A stretch of DNA of 64,000 nt from Leptobrachium leishanense (Eukaryota > Chordata > Amphibia > Anura > Megophryidae), in contig CM019068.1 in the NCBI GenBank assembly GCA_009667805.1, positions 4,385,218 through 4,449,217 of the forward strand, written 5' to 3'. A program made the position numbers and the translations under genes. Shown here in pieces: positions 24,480 to 37,600 of this stretch. Numbering within the stretch: the first letter of the stretch is position 1; every line of letters starts with the position of its first letter. A model generated the notes under the pieces. The model saw only the letters and a program-made list of their open reading frames with translations, had not been told where the DNA came from and did not search any database.

Positions 24480-25260
24480 GGCTTTGAATGAAAGTAACAA
24501 TAGGTGCTTCAAAATTGGTCCTTTAGCATCCCCAACAGTGCAGTTACACCGTAACCCCTCTGAGGATATGAATCTGATACAGGCGTCAGTGGCAGTGCAC
24601 CCAAATATTGTGCTTTTGGTGCCAGGCCTGCAAGTACTATCATACAGTAACCCCTCTGTGGTATTGTGGAAGAATGCAGGGGTGGACCATGTGGTCCTAT
24701 ATTGAAAATAAATGATTCTGGTCAAGGCGTCAGTGCACCCAGATATTGTGCCTTTGGTGCCACGCCAGCAAGTATCATCATACTGTAACCCCTCTATGGT
24801 ATTGTGGAAGAATGCAGGGGTGAACCTTGCGGTCCTATATTGAATTTTTTTTTATCTGGTAATGGGCGTCAGTCCACCCAGATATTGTGCCTTTGGTGAC
24901 GGGCCAGCAAGTATCATCATACAGTAACCCCTCTGTAGTATTGTGGAAGAATGCAGGGGTGGACCATGTGATCCTATATTGAAAAGATATGATTCTGGTC
25001 AAGGCGTCAGTGCACCCAGATATTGTGCTTTTGGTGCCAGGCCTGCAAGTGCCATCATAATACAATAACCCCTCTGTAGTATTGTGGAAGAGTGCAGGGG
25101 TGGACCCTGCGGTTCAAAAAATGAAAATGATATAAATCTGGCACAGGCGTCAGTGCAGCCAAATATTGTGCCTTTCATGGCAGCAAGTGCCTTCACACCG
25201 TAACCCTTTTGTGGTATTGTGGAAGAGTTCAGTGCTGGAGGTTTTGTGAATGCAGAAGAG
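24480..25260 (+). repeat. Internal tandem repeat of the hAT element
   Basis: Roughly five diverged units of about 120-160 bp recur. Each carries AACCCCTCTGTGGTATTGTG, GAAGAATGCAGGGGTGGACC and CAAGGCGTCAGTGCACCCAG. They occupy the place where the 3' coding part of the transposase would lie and are followed by the left terminus. Open frames across them are artefacts. Confidence 0.8.
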
Positions 25261-25272
25261 GACATCCCCTAT

Positions 25273-26845
25273 CTATTCCATTACTTCAGCATCAGGGGAT
25301 TGATAGCTGCTGATCCAGGACTGATTCATTTTTATAAATGTCAGCCGGTCTACAGAGTCGGTGGACAGACGCACTCTTTTGTCTGTGACTGCAATCAGAG
25401 TTACCCAGTGTGACGTGAAGGAAATGTAACGACCCTGTCCATGCTTGCTGGACCACTTGTCTAAAGTCACATGCACCTTGTTGCTGACTGCCTTTCCCAA
25501 TGACTGGATAAAATTGTCTTCCACGTGCTGGTATAGTGCTGGAATGGCCTTGCGTGAAAAGTAATGGCGTTTTGGAACCTTCCACTGTGGTACAGCACAT
25601 TCAGCAAATTCACAGAAGGGAGCAGAGTCCACCAGCTGGAAAGGCAGCAGCTTCAATGCGAGTAAATTTGCTAAGCTGGCATTTAGACGCTGTGCTTGGG
25701 GATGGTTGGGACTATATTTTTTCTTTCGCTGCAGTAGCTGTGGCAACATAATCTGACTGCATAAATCTTCAACTGCTGGGATGATGTCACATTGTGAGGA
25801 AGGACCTGGTACATCCATTACTGTAGCATCATCCCTGTCGGTGGAGGTTGTAGGCAATGACATGGCAGGACATACAGTGGGGGTAGAGACAGATGAGGAG
25901 GAGGAGGACCTACGCAAAGTTTTGCGCCAATGGGATGTGTGGCAGTTGTTCATATGTCGCCTCAAGCACGTGGTACCCAAGTGTCCGGTATCTTTCCCAC
26001 GGTTAAGCCTCATCTGACATAGATTACAAATAGCAATGCTGCGCTCTACTGCACATTTCTTAAAGAACTCCCAGACAACAGAGTTCCTGCATGTGTTCTT
26101 TGAGACAACAGCGCTCTGCACTGGAGCAGCTCTGACATGTGATGCCTTGGACTGGCTAGTGCTACGGTTGGTCACAGAGGATGTTGTGCCTCGTGTTTGC
26201 TGTGCCTCCTCCTCCCCCACTTCCTCACTTAATTCCTGTGTTTGATCAGGCACCCAGGTGGAGTCAGTGACCTCATCATCATTGTCATCATCACCCCCTA
26301 TCTCCTCGTCACTGGAGCCAACTTGGCAGTATGCTGCAGCTGCTGGGGCAACATGAGTGCCAGTTATTTGTGTGTCATCACTGGCACCCCCTTCCTCTAG
26401 GTTGATTATACTCCCTTCCCTCAACCTCAGAGATTGAATCAGAGCACTGTACTTGCTGCGCATCCTCAAGCAGCATGTCACTCTCATTGTAGTCAAACAA
26501 TTCAGCTGACTCCTCCGTGTGTGATAGCGAGGCTACGGCAGGAGTAGCTGTGGACCTGGAGGCTGCATTAGATGCTTTGGCAGCTGAGATGGACTGTAAA
26601 GCACTAGAAGCCTTAGTGTCAGAGGACTCGGAGGATGAGGATGGCCTGGTTAGCCAATCCACCAAGTCCTCTGTATGTTGCTGCTGCTTAAGACGGCCAG
26701 CACCAGTTAGAAAGGACAAGCGTGCCCCTGCAGAGAATGCACCACGTCCACCACAACCAAAGGCACAGCCTCCCGACACAGGGGCTGCTTGCCCTCTTAT
26801 CTGTGTCTGGGGGCGTCTGCCTGTCCTTTTTGTTCTTTCAGACAT
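25273..26845 (-). pseudogene. hAT transposase-like protein with BED zinc finger, C-truncated
   Basis: An ATG at 26845 opens a frame ending at 26378, and the coding sense continues in another frame to a stop at 25273, so one frameshift lies around 26390-26410. Visible features are a basic N-terminus, Ser-rich and acidic stretches (GGDDDNDDE), and a BED-type finger with CNLC then HMNNCH at about 26100-25950. A hAT-like segment follows with LDKWSSKHGQGRY, near the start of the RNase-H-like catalytic fold. The remaining catalytic fold and the C-terminal dimerisation region are absent. In the family this protein binds the ends and cuts and pastes the element; this copy should be inactive. Confidence 0.8.
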
Positions 26846-27589
26846 GGTGAGTGATATATAGATTAATATATACAGAACTCTGATTCAACTCTGGTATAAA
26901 GATTTAAAGAACTCTGGTATAACTCAGCGAGACACCCTGATAGCTGGCAGCCAGTGACAAGACACAGATTACAAGTCTCAGACACCTCCTACAAATCAGT
27001 GAGACCCCTTGATGGGTGGCAGCCAGTGAGAACACACGGATTATAACAATTACCAAATGTTTTGTAGAAATTAGTGAGCCCCAAAATACTGCGTGGTACT
27101 GGCTACAAGAGACAGATCACCTCAGTTCACAAATGTTTTAAAGAAATTTGTAAACCCCAAAAAAACTTGCTGGCACAGTGACAAGTCACACATCACCTAA
27201 ATTCCCTGATGTTTGGTAGAAATGAGACCCCCCCAGTAGCGTGGCAGACCGGCAGTAACAACACACAACAATCTCCTCTGAAATCTCCTCTCAAAATGCG
27301 TGCTGTAGCTATGCGTGGAAACCTTATATAGTGTGCTGCGGGACTTAGCTCTGTGAGCCCATGATTGAGCCGTGATTGGCATAGTGTTGAACCTGTCTTG
27401 CACCAGACCTGTGGTCAGGTGCAAGGCTGTAGCCAATTAGGAGCTTCAGGCCAGTGGGAAAATGCATTGTGGTCCATTGTGATGCATTGTGGTCGAACAT
27501 GCGGCGAACACCAGGAAATGTTCGGAGTTTGCGATCTAATCGAACAGGCTAAGTTCGGGACGAACTCCGAACCGAACAGCTCATCCCTA

Positions 27590-27955
27590 GTGGTCACGGG
27601 GCGGGATATATTGGTACAGGGCAGTGCGTATGATCACGGGGCGGAATATATTGGTACAGGGCAGTGTGTGTGGTCACGGGGCGGAATATATTGGTACAGG
27701 GCAGTGTGAATGATCACAGGGCGGGATATATTGGTACAGGGCAGTGTGCGTGGTCACGGGGCGGAATATATTGGTACAGGGCAGTGTGAATGATCACAGG
27801 GCGGGATATATTGGTACAGGGCAGTGTGTGTGGCCACGGGGCGGAATATATTGGTACAGGGCAGTGTGTGTGGTCACGGGGCGGGATATAGTGGTACAGG
27901 GCAGTGTGTATGATCACAGGGCGGGATATAGTGGTACAGGGCAGTGTGTAGTCAC
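27590..27955 (+). repeat. 40-bp minisatellite, right part
   Basis: This continues the array at 22968-23949 after the hAT insertion, with about nine units and variants carrying GTGGTCACGGGGCGG. It decays into related but irregular copies up to about 28165. Confidence 0.9.
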
Positions 27956-28165
27956 GCAGTCAGGTATGTTGTCACAGGGTGGTGTGTGGTCACGGGGCAG
28001 TGTATATGAACGCGGGGCGGGATATTTTGCACCAGGCTGAGGTGTGTGGTCCCGGGGCGGGGTGTATGATCGCAGGGCGGGATATAGTGGTACAGAGCAG
28101 TGTGTGTGGTCACAAAGTCGGGTATGTTGTCACGGGGTGGTGTGAGGTCACGGGGCAGGGGTGTG

Positions 28166-28312
28166 GTCATGGAATGGAGGTGTGGTCATGGAATGGAGGT
28201 GTGGGCATGGAATGGAGGTGTGGTCATGGAATGGAGGTGTGGGCATGGAATGGAGGTGTGGTCATGGAATGGAGGTGTGGTCATGGAATGGAGGTGTGGT
28301 CACAGGGCGACA
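28166..28312 (+). repeat. 19-bp minisatellite
   Basis: About seven units of TGGAATGGAGGTGTGGTCA, some with GGGCA in place of GGTCA. It lies just downstream of the A2M terminal exon in transcript direction. Confidence 0.9.
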
Positions 28313-28405
28313 TTACAATCGGATATATTATTAGTGACTTGCTGCCGCGATATCGTGTGTCGGCAAATCACCAACATTATGGGAAATCCTGAAAATTCAA
28401 TTCTT

Positions 28406-28411
28406 TTTAAT
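28406..28411 (-). terminator. Possible A2M polyadenylation signal (ATTAAA)
   Basis: On the minus strand the hexamer ATTAAA lies about 150 bases past the A2M stop codon. No AATAAA was seen closer. It is a plausible but unproven 3' end signal. Confidence 0.3.
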
Positions 28412-28561
28412 GGAATATAACACGTATTTGTGTTCCATGAATAATGTGACGGCTTTTCGTTATGCTCTCTGTAAACTCGCACACATGTTAGCCATTAGTG
28501 GTGTGACCAGAGGGGTGACACGGCCAGTCACAGGGCCCATAGAGTTATCCTCACCTTACTG

Positions 28562-28605
28562 CTAGGCCGTGCAGGGGTTGCGGTATGATGCGTAGCCGTT
28601 CTCAG
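28562..28605 (-). CDS. A2M exon k: C-terminal exon with stop
   Basis: The 44-bp terminal exon completes Ala and encodes ENGYASYRNPCTA then TAG. Its Cys matches the conserved C-terminal Cys of the family (EYNAPC in human A2M). Acceptor TCACAG. The upstream intron holds the 17-bp and 22-28-bp minisatellites. Confidence 0.92.
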
Positions 28606-31600
28606 CTGTGAGAAAATGGAAAGAGAAAACACTCTTAGAGAACGACGTGTAAACATGCCAGAGCCGACGCGACGATGTGTAAAACAGAGCCCACACACAG
28701 AGCCGACGCATAAACAGAGCCAACGCATAAACAGAGCCGACGCAACGACGTGTAAATAAAACCAAAGCCGACGTGACAACGTGTAAATAAAACAGAGCCG
28801 ACGCACAAACAGAGCCGACGCATAAACAGAGCCGGAGCCGATGCAATGACGTGTAAACAAGCCAGAGCTGACGTGACAACGTGTAAATAAAACAGAGCCA
28901 ACGCACAAACAGAGCCGACGCACAAACAGAGCCGACGCACAAACAGAGCCGACGCACAAACAGAGCCGACGCACAAACAGAGCCGACGCACAAACAGAGC
29001 CGACGCGTAAACAGAGCCGACGCGTAAACAGAGCCGACGCGTAAACAGAGCCGACGCGTAAACAGAGCCGACGCGTAAACAGAGTCGACGCGTAAACAAA
29101 AGAGCTGACGTGTAAAAACAACAACATGATATGTAAACATTAAAGGACTGACACGACATTTATACATAACGTGTAAAAATAACAAAGCCAACATGATATG
29201 TAAAGCCAACATGACTAACGTGACGTGTCACATAATAAATGTGAGGAACATGTCAGAAAATGCTGCCCCCCTGCCCAGACGGGTGTCTAGCTGCGTGTGA
29301 GTGACAGCCTTCCAGGACAGAGCGGAGACCTCATCTTTAAAAGGTCTGTAACAGCACCCAGGGACAGCCAGGAGAGGGACCCTCAGCACACCAGGACCAT
29401 TCAGCCTCTAATCAGGCCGTGCTGATGGAGCGTCCCTGAAACGTGACATGAGACGGTGTGCTCTCTATGTGCGGGATGCGGTGAGACGCATTGTGCGTCA
29501 GGGACTACTTTCAAATGTATTTTGGGGAGAAAGTCATTGGGTGATGGAGAGTGGAATAAACTGCTGCTTCCCCTCACCGGTACGTCCCATTACCCCGCCA
29601 CGTCCCATTACCCCCTCACCCCACCAGTACGTCCCATTACCCCCTCACCCCACCAGTACGTCCCATTACCCCCCACCGGTACGTCCCATTACGCCATTAC
29701 CCCCTCACCGGTACGTCCATTCCGCTCACCCCACCAGTACGTCCCATTACTCCCTAACCGGTACGTCCCATTACCCGCTCACCCCACCAGTACATCCCAT
29801 TACCCCCCCACCGCTACGTCCCATTACCCCGCCACGTCCCATTACCTCCTCACCCCACCGGTACGTCCATTACCCCCTCACCCCACCAGTACGTCCCATT
29901 ACCCCCTCACCAGTACGTCCCATTACCCCCTACCCGGTACATCCCATTACCGCCCCACCGCTATGTCCCATTACCCCCTCACCCCACCAGTACGTCCCAT
30001 TACCCCCCTCCGCTACGTCCCATTACCCCCTCACCCCACCAGTACGTCCCATTACCCCCCTCCGCTACGTCCCATTACCCCCTCACCCCACCAGTACGTC
30101 CCATTACCCCCTCACCCCACCAGTACGTCCCATTACCCCCTCACCCCACCAGTACATCCCATTACCCCCAGCACCGTTACGTCCAATTACACCCTCACCA
30201 GTACGTCCATTACCCCCACCGGTACGTCCCATTACCCCCCACCGTACGTCCCATTACCCCCCACCGGTACGTCCCATTACCCCCCACCGGTACGTCCCAT
30301 ACCCCCCACCGGTACGTCCCATTACCCCCACCGGTACTTCCCATTACCCCCCCACCGGTACATCCCATTACCCCCCCACCGGTACATCCCATTACCCCCA
30401 CACCGGTACGTCCCATTACCCCCGGTACTTCCCATTACCCCCACCGGTACTTCCCATTACCCCCCACCGGTACTTCCCATTACCCCCCACCGGTACGTCC
30501 CATTACCCCCCACCGGTACGTCCCATTACCCCCCACCGGTACGTCCATTACCCCCCACGGTACGTCCATTACCCCCCACCGGTACTTCCCATTACCCCCA
30601 CCGGTACGTCCCATTACCCCCCACCGGTACTTCCCATTACCCCCCACCGGTACGTCCCATTACCCCCCCACCGTACGTCCCATTACCCCCACCGGTACGT
30701 CCATTACCCCCCACCGGTACGTCCCATTACCCCCTCACCGGTACTTCCCATTACCCCCTCACCCCAAAGACCCCGCCTTACCTAGCTCGTAATAGTCAAA
30801 GACTTGGGCCGAGCCGCTCTTGACATTCAGCACGGTGGTGTCCATCTGCAGTTCGAAGGAGAAGGTGACCGTCTTTTTGCCGATCTATAGGAAATACAGG
30901 AGGTCAAACGATGCAGAAGGAGAGACGTACAAAGGAGATGGCCTTGTTTTACAAATCACACAAACATAACTTTCCAAATCCCGCAGTGAAACATTGAGTT
31001 ATGGAGACCACTGGGTGGAGCGGAGGGGGGAGGGGAGGCGGGGAGGGGTGAGGAGGGGGGAGGGAGGGTGAGAGGGTGAGAGAGAGAGGTGGAGGGGGGG
31101 GGAGGGGAAGAGAGGAGGGGGAGAGGGGGAGAGGTGAGGGGGAGGGGGAGAGGTGAGGGGGTGGGGGAGGGGGAGAGGAGGAGGAGGAGGGGTGGGGGCG
31201 AGGAGGAGGAGGGGAGAGGGGAGTGGGAGGGGGGAGGGGAGGAGGAGGAGGGGGGAGGGGGAGGGGGAGAGGTGAGGGGGTGGGGTGGGGTAGGAGGGAG
31301 TGGGAGAGGGGAGTGGGAGGGAGGAGAGGGGGAGGGGGGAGAGGGGGGAGGGAGGGGAGGAGGGGAGGAGGAGGGGAGGGGAGGAGGGGAGGGGAGGAGG
31401 AGGGGGAAGGGGAGAGGGGAGAGGGAAGGGGAGAGGGGAGAGGGGAAGGGGAGAGGGGAGAGGGGAGAGGGGAGGAGGGGGAGAGGGGGAGAGGGGGAGA
31501 GGGAGGAGGGGAGAGGGGAGAGGGGAGAGGGGAGAGGGGAGAGGGGAGGAGGGGGAGAGGGGGAGAGGGGAGGAGGGGAAGAGGGGATGAGGGGAGTTTG

Positions 31601-34600
31601 TTTACTCACAGATTCAAAATACAGCACTAAATGTCCGTCCTTCTGCTGCCACTTAGAAATGATCTTCTCTTCCACCTGCTGCAAAATTAAACACACGGAA
31701 AATACGGGAATGAATGAATTTACTGGTAATTGGGAAGTGACGACGCGTTTAACCTTTTCAGAGTCTGCAGGTTCTATACACACACAGCCTCACAGACACC
31801 GAGCGAGCGCCCTTTATACACAGCCTCACAGACACCGAGCGAGCGCCCTTTATACACAGCCTCACAGACACCGAGCGAGCGCCCTTTATACACAGCCTCA
31901 CAGACACCGAGCGAGCGCCCTTTATACACAGCCTCACAGACACCGAGCGAGCGCCCTTTATACACAGCCTCACAGACACCGAGCGAGCGCCCTTTATACA
32001 CAGCCTCACAGACACCGAGCGAGCGCCCTTATACACAGCCTCGCAGACACCGAGCGAGCGCCCTTTATACACAGCCTCGCAGACACCGACGAGCGCCCTT
32101 TATACACAGCCTCACAGACACCGAGCGAGCGCCCTTATACACAGCCTCGCAGACACCGAGCGAGCGCCCTTATACACAGCCTCGCAGACACCGAGCGAGC
32201 GCCCTTTATACACAGCCTCGCAGACACCGAGCGAGCGCCCTATACACAGCCTCACAGACACCGAGCGAGCGCCCTTTATACACAGCCTCGCAGACACCGA
32301 GCGAGCGCCCTTTATACACAGCCTCGCAGACACTGAGCGAGCGCCCTACACAGCCTCGCAGACACTGAGCGAGCGCCCTTTATACACAGCCTCGCAGACA
32401 CCGAGCGAGCGCCCTTTATACACAGCCTCGCAGACACCGAGCGAGCGCCCTTTATACACAGCCTCGCAGACACCGAGCGAGCGCCCTTTATACACGGCCT
32501 CACAGACACCGAGCGAGCGCCCTTTATACACAGCCTCGCAGACACCGAGCGAGCGCCCTTTATACACAGCCCGCAGACACCGAGCGAGCGCCCTTTATAC
32601 ACAGCCTCACAGACACCGAGCGAGCGCCCTTTATACACAGCCTCACAGACACCGAGCGAGCGCCCTTTATACACAGCCTCGCAGACACCGAGCGAGCGCC
32701 CTTTATACACAGCCTCGCAGACACTGAGCGAGCGCCCTTTATACACAGCCTCGCAGACACCGAGCGAGCGCCCTTTATACACAGCCTCGCAGACACCGAG
32801 CGAGCGCCCTTTATACACAGCCTCGCAGACACCGAGCGAGCGCCCTTTATACACAGCCTCACAGACACCGAGCGAGCGCCATTTATACACAGCCTCACAG
32901 ACACCGAGCGAGCCCCTTTATACACAGCCTCGCAGACACCGAGCGAGCGCCCTTTATACACAGCCTCACAGACACCGAGCGAGCGCCCTTTATACACAGC
33001 CTCGCAGACACCGAGCGAGCGCCCTTTATACACAGCCTCGCAGACACCGAGCGAGCGCCCTTTATACACAGCCTCGCAGACACCGAGCGAGCGCCCTTTA
33101 TACACAGCCTCACAGACACCGAGCGAGCGCCCTTTATACACAGCCTCGCAGACACCGAGCGAGCGCCCTTTATACACAGCCTCGCAGACACTGAGCGAGC
33201 GCCCTTATACACAGCCTCGCAGACACTGAGCGAGCGCCCTTTATACACAGCCTCGCAGACACCGAGCGAGCGCCCTTTTATACAAGCCTCGCAGACACCG
33301 AGCGAGCACCCTTTATACACAGCCTCGCAGACACCGAGCGAGCGCCCTTTATACACGCCTCACAGACACCGAGCGAGCGCCCTTTATACACAGCCTCGCA
33401 GACACCGAGCGAGCGCCCTTTATACACAGCCTCACAGACACCGAGCGAGCGCCCTTTATACACAGCCTCGCAGACACCGAGCGAGCGCCCTTTATACACA
33501 GCCTCACAGACACCGAGCGAGCGCCCTTTATACACAGCCTCGCAGACACCGAGCGAGCGCCCTTTATACACAGCCTCACAGACACCGAGCGAGCGCCCTT
33601 TATACACAGCCTCGCAGACACCGAGCGAGCGCCCTTTATACACAGCCTCACAGACACCGAGCGAGCGCCCTTTATACACAGCCTCGCAGACACTGAGCGA
33701 GCGCCCTTTATACACAGCCTCGCAGACACGAGCGAGCGCCCTTTATACACAGCCTCGCAGACCCGAGCGAGCGCCCTTTATACACAGCCTCGCAGACACT
33801 GAGCGAGCGCCCTTTATACACGGCCTCACAGACACCGAGCGAGCGCCCTTTATACACAGCCTCACAGACACCGAGCGAGCGCCCTTTATACACAGCCTCG
33901 CAGACACCGAGCGAGCGCCCTTTATACACGGCTGCCTCCTTAATGTGCAATATCTGTAAGTGCACCAAAAAACATCCAAAACACCTTTATCTCCTGTGAA
34001 AGTTCTCCCAAATCTGCCCACATTGTGTCACCAAACTGATTGAGAGATTTTCCACAAAAAGTCCTGAGCTCCCTGTGTGCTGTCAGCGCTGCGGCATGTC
34101 ACATGACGTGTTTCTCTGGGGAGGGATTTATGGCTGCACAGGAGACACTCCCGCAGTGCTGCAGCATGTCACATGACGCGTTTCTCTGGGGAGGGATTTA
34201 TGGCTGCACGGGAGACACTCCCGCAGTGCTGCGGCATGTCACATGACGTGTTTCTCTGGGGAGGGATTTATGGCTGCACGGGAGACACTCCCGCAGCGCT
34301 GCGGCATGTCACATGACGTGTTTCTCTGGGATGGGATTTATGGCTGCACGGGAGACACTCCCGCAGCGCTGCGGCATGTCACATGACGCGTTTCTCTGGG
34401 GAGGGATTTATGGCTGCACAGGAGACACTCCCGCAGTGCTGCGGCATGTCACATGACGTGTTTCTCTGGGGAGGGATTTATGGCTGCACGGGAGACACTC
34501 CCGCAGCGCTGCGGCATGTCACATGACGTGTATGACGGAATGGGATGTTGTTCCGCCTGCGGGTGTGCTCAATCTGCGTGACCCCTTCGCTTACCGCTGG

Positions 34601-37600
34601 CCCGACTACCGAGGGACGCGCACTCGGCGTCTCGTGCGGCCTGGCGTGACCCTGGGGAAGGGTTAGCGGGCGGTGGAGGGACCCCTGCCTAGAACCAGCC
34701 CGACCACTGAGCCATACGGCACTCAGCGTCCCGAGCAGCTGGTTCACTGACCTTGCGGGTGTGGGACGTCCGTGGAGATCGGATCTGCCAGCCGCGGAGG
34801 AATCTTCGGTTCGATGTGGGAAACGTTTCGGATCTTGCGGGAAACGTTTCCGATCGCGGTGCGGGTAACTTTTCGGATCTCGAGGAACGACTTTTCGGAT
34901 CGGACCAGGGCTGAATGAATCTTCGGATCCAGGTGGAAGACTCTTCGGATCGGATCGAGGCTGGGTGAATCTTCGGATCTGCCGGGATGGGCGAGGGATT
35001 CGGATCGCACCGCAATCCCTCGCAATACCGAAGCGCGGTACGCGGCCGCGCCCTTCGGTTCGGATCTCTGAATTTCCCCGATCGAATCTTCTTAGCGCCG
35101 CTGCCCTGATGCTCGATGCAGGGTCAGCGCGCTCGATTCGGATCGGATGGGCACCGTATCCTGAGGCCGCGGGGGACACTCAGAACCGAAATACGGCGGA
35201 GAATCAAGCCACACCAGACACAGCTGAATGTACTGCAGGAACTGCCTTTATTGTTTACATTACACACTTTTATTACTTCTCACAATAATTAGAATACAAT
35301 GGGACTCCTTGCCCGCCCTCCCGGGACCCATTGCCACCATCCTTCAGGGAGTCGCCAATTCGGACCGGATGGTCCGAATCGGCCATTTTGCGATCCGAAC
35401 CGGATGGTTCGGATCGGCCATTTTCCGAATCGAAATTCCAACTGCGCCACAAGAATCGGAAAATGGCGGCGAGCAAGGCAAACAAAGGGAAAAATACATT
35501 ACACCATAACCAACGGGGAACACTTTATTACACCACACAATAATCACATCTAACTAAAAATACTGGTAAAACGGGGTGCGTGCCACCACACCCAAGTGTC
35601 CATGTCACCACTGTCACTGCGCGCCGCCCCTGGCTGAGGGTGCTGGGCCATCCCGTGACACTCCTCCCCCTCCCCCAGTTCGACGCACCTGGTCTGACCC
35701 CACCGGGTCATACCGGGGAAGTCGGTGCTCCCAGGCCCATAGTCAGTCTGGGGAGGCCGGGTCACCAGGCCTCTCCATTTGGCCTTGCGGCCGTGCCAGC
35801 CTGGTCGGGACCCCATGTCCTGAGGGTGTCCCCGGCTGGGCGAGAAGACATGCCCTGGGCCGGAGGGCCTCCGGTGCCCCCCCCAGGATTGTCACTCACC
35901 TGGGGAACCCGGGTGCTAACTGCACACGCCCCAGGTGCCCAGGTCAGCCGTGGGACAGGACCGTGGCGGGGTAAGGCTCCCGAGCCCAAAGGTTGCAAAA
36001 ATGGGCAGAGGCCAGCGGCGCTCTGCCCCGTTGCCAGCTCTTCCACTGGAGGGCCAGGTACGGACACGGCAATTGAAGGAACCTCAAGAGCCAGACCTGG
36101 CTGCTCCTCCAGCCAGCTGGAAGGGAGAATCACAGAATGCAACAGCAGTCGCCCAGGGTCATCCACGCTCAGCCCCTCGGGGCGAATTGGGCGGAACGGG
36201 CAGAGGCCAGCGGCTCTCTGCCCTGGCGTCAGCTCTTCTGCTGGTTGACCGGGTACGGAAACAGCAACCGGGAGGACAAACGAGGTCAAACCCGGCTGCT
36301 CTCCTGGCCGCCGACGAGGGGACTGAACCGCTGCCGCGGCAGTCGTTCAGGGTCATCCTCGCGCTGCCCCTCGAGGCAAACTGAGAGGATGGGCAGAGGC
36401 CAGCAGCGCTCTGCCCCGTAGCCAGCTCGTCAGCTGGGCGAGGATCTCCCTGCGGGAGGATGGTTTCTTCACCCCCCGGGCGATCAATGGCTGCGCACAA
36501 CCCGTCCCGGGGGAACCATCCGTCTGCTCCTCCGGGCAGACTTTGAGTAGTGGGCAGAGGCCAGCGGCGCTCTGCCCCGTAGCCAGCTCTTCCGCTGGTG
36601 AGAGATCTCCCTGGCGAAGGATGGTTGCTTCACCCCCGGGACAACCAAGGGTTGCGCACAACCCATCCCGGGGGAACCATCTGTCTGCCCCTCCTGGCAG
36701 ATTTTGGGCAGTGGGCAGAGGCCAGCAGCACTCTGCCCCGTAGCCAGCTCTTCTGCTGGTGGAGATCTCCTTGGGGAAGGATGGTTGCTTCACCCCCGGG
36801 ACAACCAAGGGTTGCGCACAACCATCCGGGGGAACCATCGGTCTGCCCCTCCTGGCAGACTTTGGGCAATGGGCAGAGGCCAGCAGCACTCTGCCCCGTA
36901 GCCAGCTCTTCCGCTGGTTGAAGATCTCCTTGGGGAAGGATGGTCACTTCACCCCCGGGGCAATTGACGGTTGCGCACAACCCATCCGGGGGAACCATCC
37001 GTCTCCTCCCCCGCTGGACCCGTGGCCTCGGCCACCCTGTCCTCTTGCGGGGCGAGGGGGGTAACTTCCTCAGACGACCCCCCCACGGGCACCCATGAGT
37101 CCGCCTCGGCTTCCCATAGGTCCCAAACCTGGGGACTGTCGACTTCCTCCGCCGACCCGTCCCACCACGGGGAGCTCAGGCTCGACTGCGGAACGCCGTC
37201 CAACAGTCTCCGATAAGCCACCTCGAGCTCCCACTCTCGCTCAGCCAGGGACTCCAGCTCCCAAACACTGAGTCCCTGCTGTCTGACGGGATCTCCAATT
37301 CCCCCGCTCCAGGATGTCCTCCATCCGTTCCTCGGTCTCCTCTCCAAAATCGGGGTCGGCGGCCATGCCCTCGTAGAGCAGTCCTGTGCCTCCGTAGCGA
37401 GGCCCTGCAACGGAACTGCCTCCCAACGGGCGCACTGCCGGGCGGCGGTTAGCCACCGGAGCGCGCGGTACGCGGCGTCCAGTGCGACCTCCTCCTGCAC
37501 CAAACTCCAGAGCTCGTCCTCCCCCTTCTGGGGCCCGGCCCTGCAGGAACGCTGCTCGCACAGCGTACTGCTCCCGGTAGACGTCGGCGTCGGAGGAATG

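Larger units (their letters stand above)
23950..27589 (-). mobile_element. hAT transposon, defective, with 8-bp TSD
   Basis: The element is bounded by the terminal inverted repeat TAGGGATGAGC (left) and GCTCATCCCTA (right). The 8-bp duplication GTGGTCAC flanks it (23942-23949 and 27590-27597). Both ends carry several CGAAC/GTTCG motifs, as expected for hAT subterminal transposase-binding sites. The coding strand is minus: a 5' region of about 740 bp with single copies of the unit types amplified at 1-4632, a BED-finger ORF, then a tandem-repeat region in place of the C-terminal coding part. It inserted into a 40-bp minisatellite. Confidence 0.92.

Noticed and set aside
28528..33968. Long open frames on both strands across 28528-29212, 29448-30823, 30956-32368 and 31758-33968
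   Set aside because: They run through tandem arrays or a purine tract with few stops. The translated sequence is just the repeat unit, and several frames are open at once. Only the short A2M exon parts inside them are coding.
34478..35179. Arg/Pro-rich open frames within the LTRs (34478-35179 and 38390-38995)
   Set aside because: They lie inside LTR sequence, have no domain, and the two copies differ by frameshifts.
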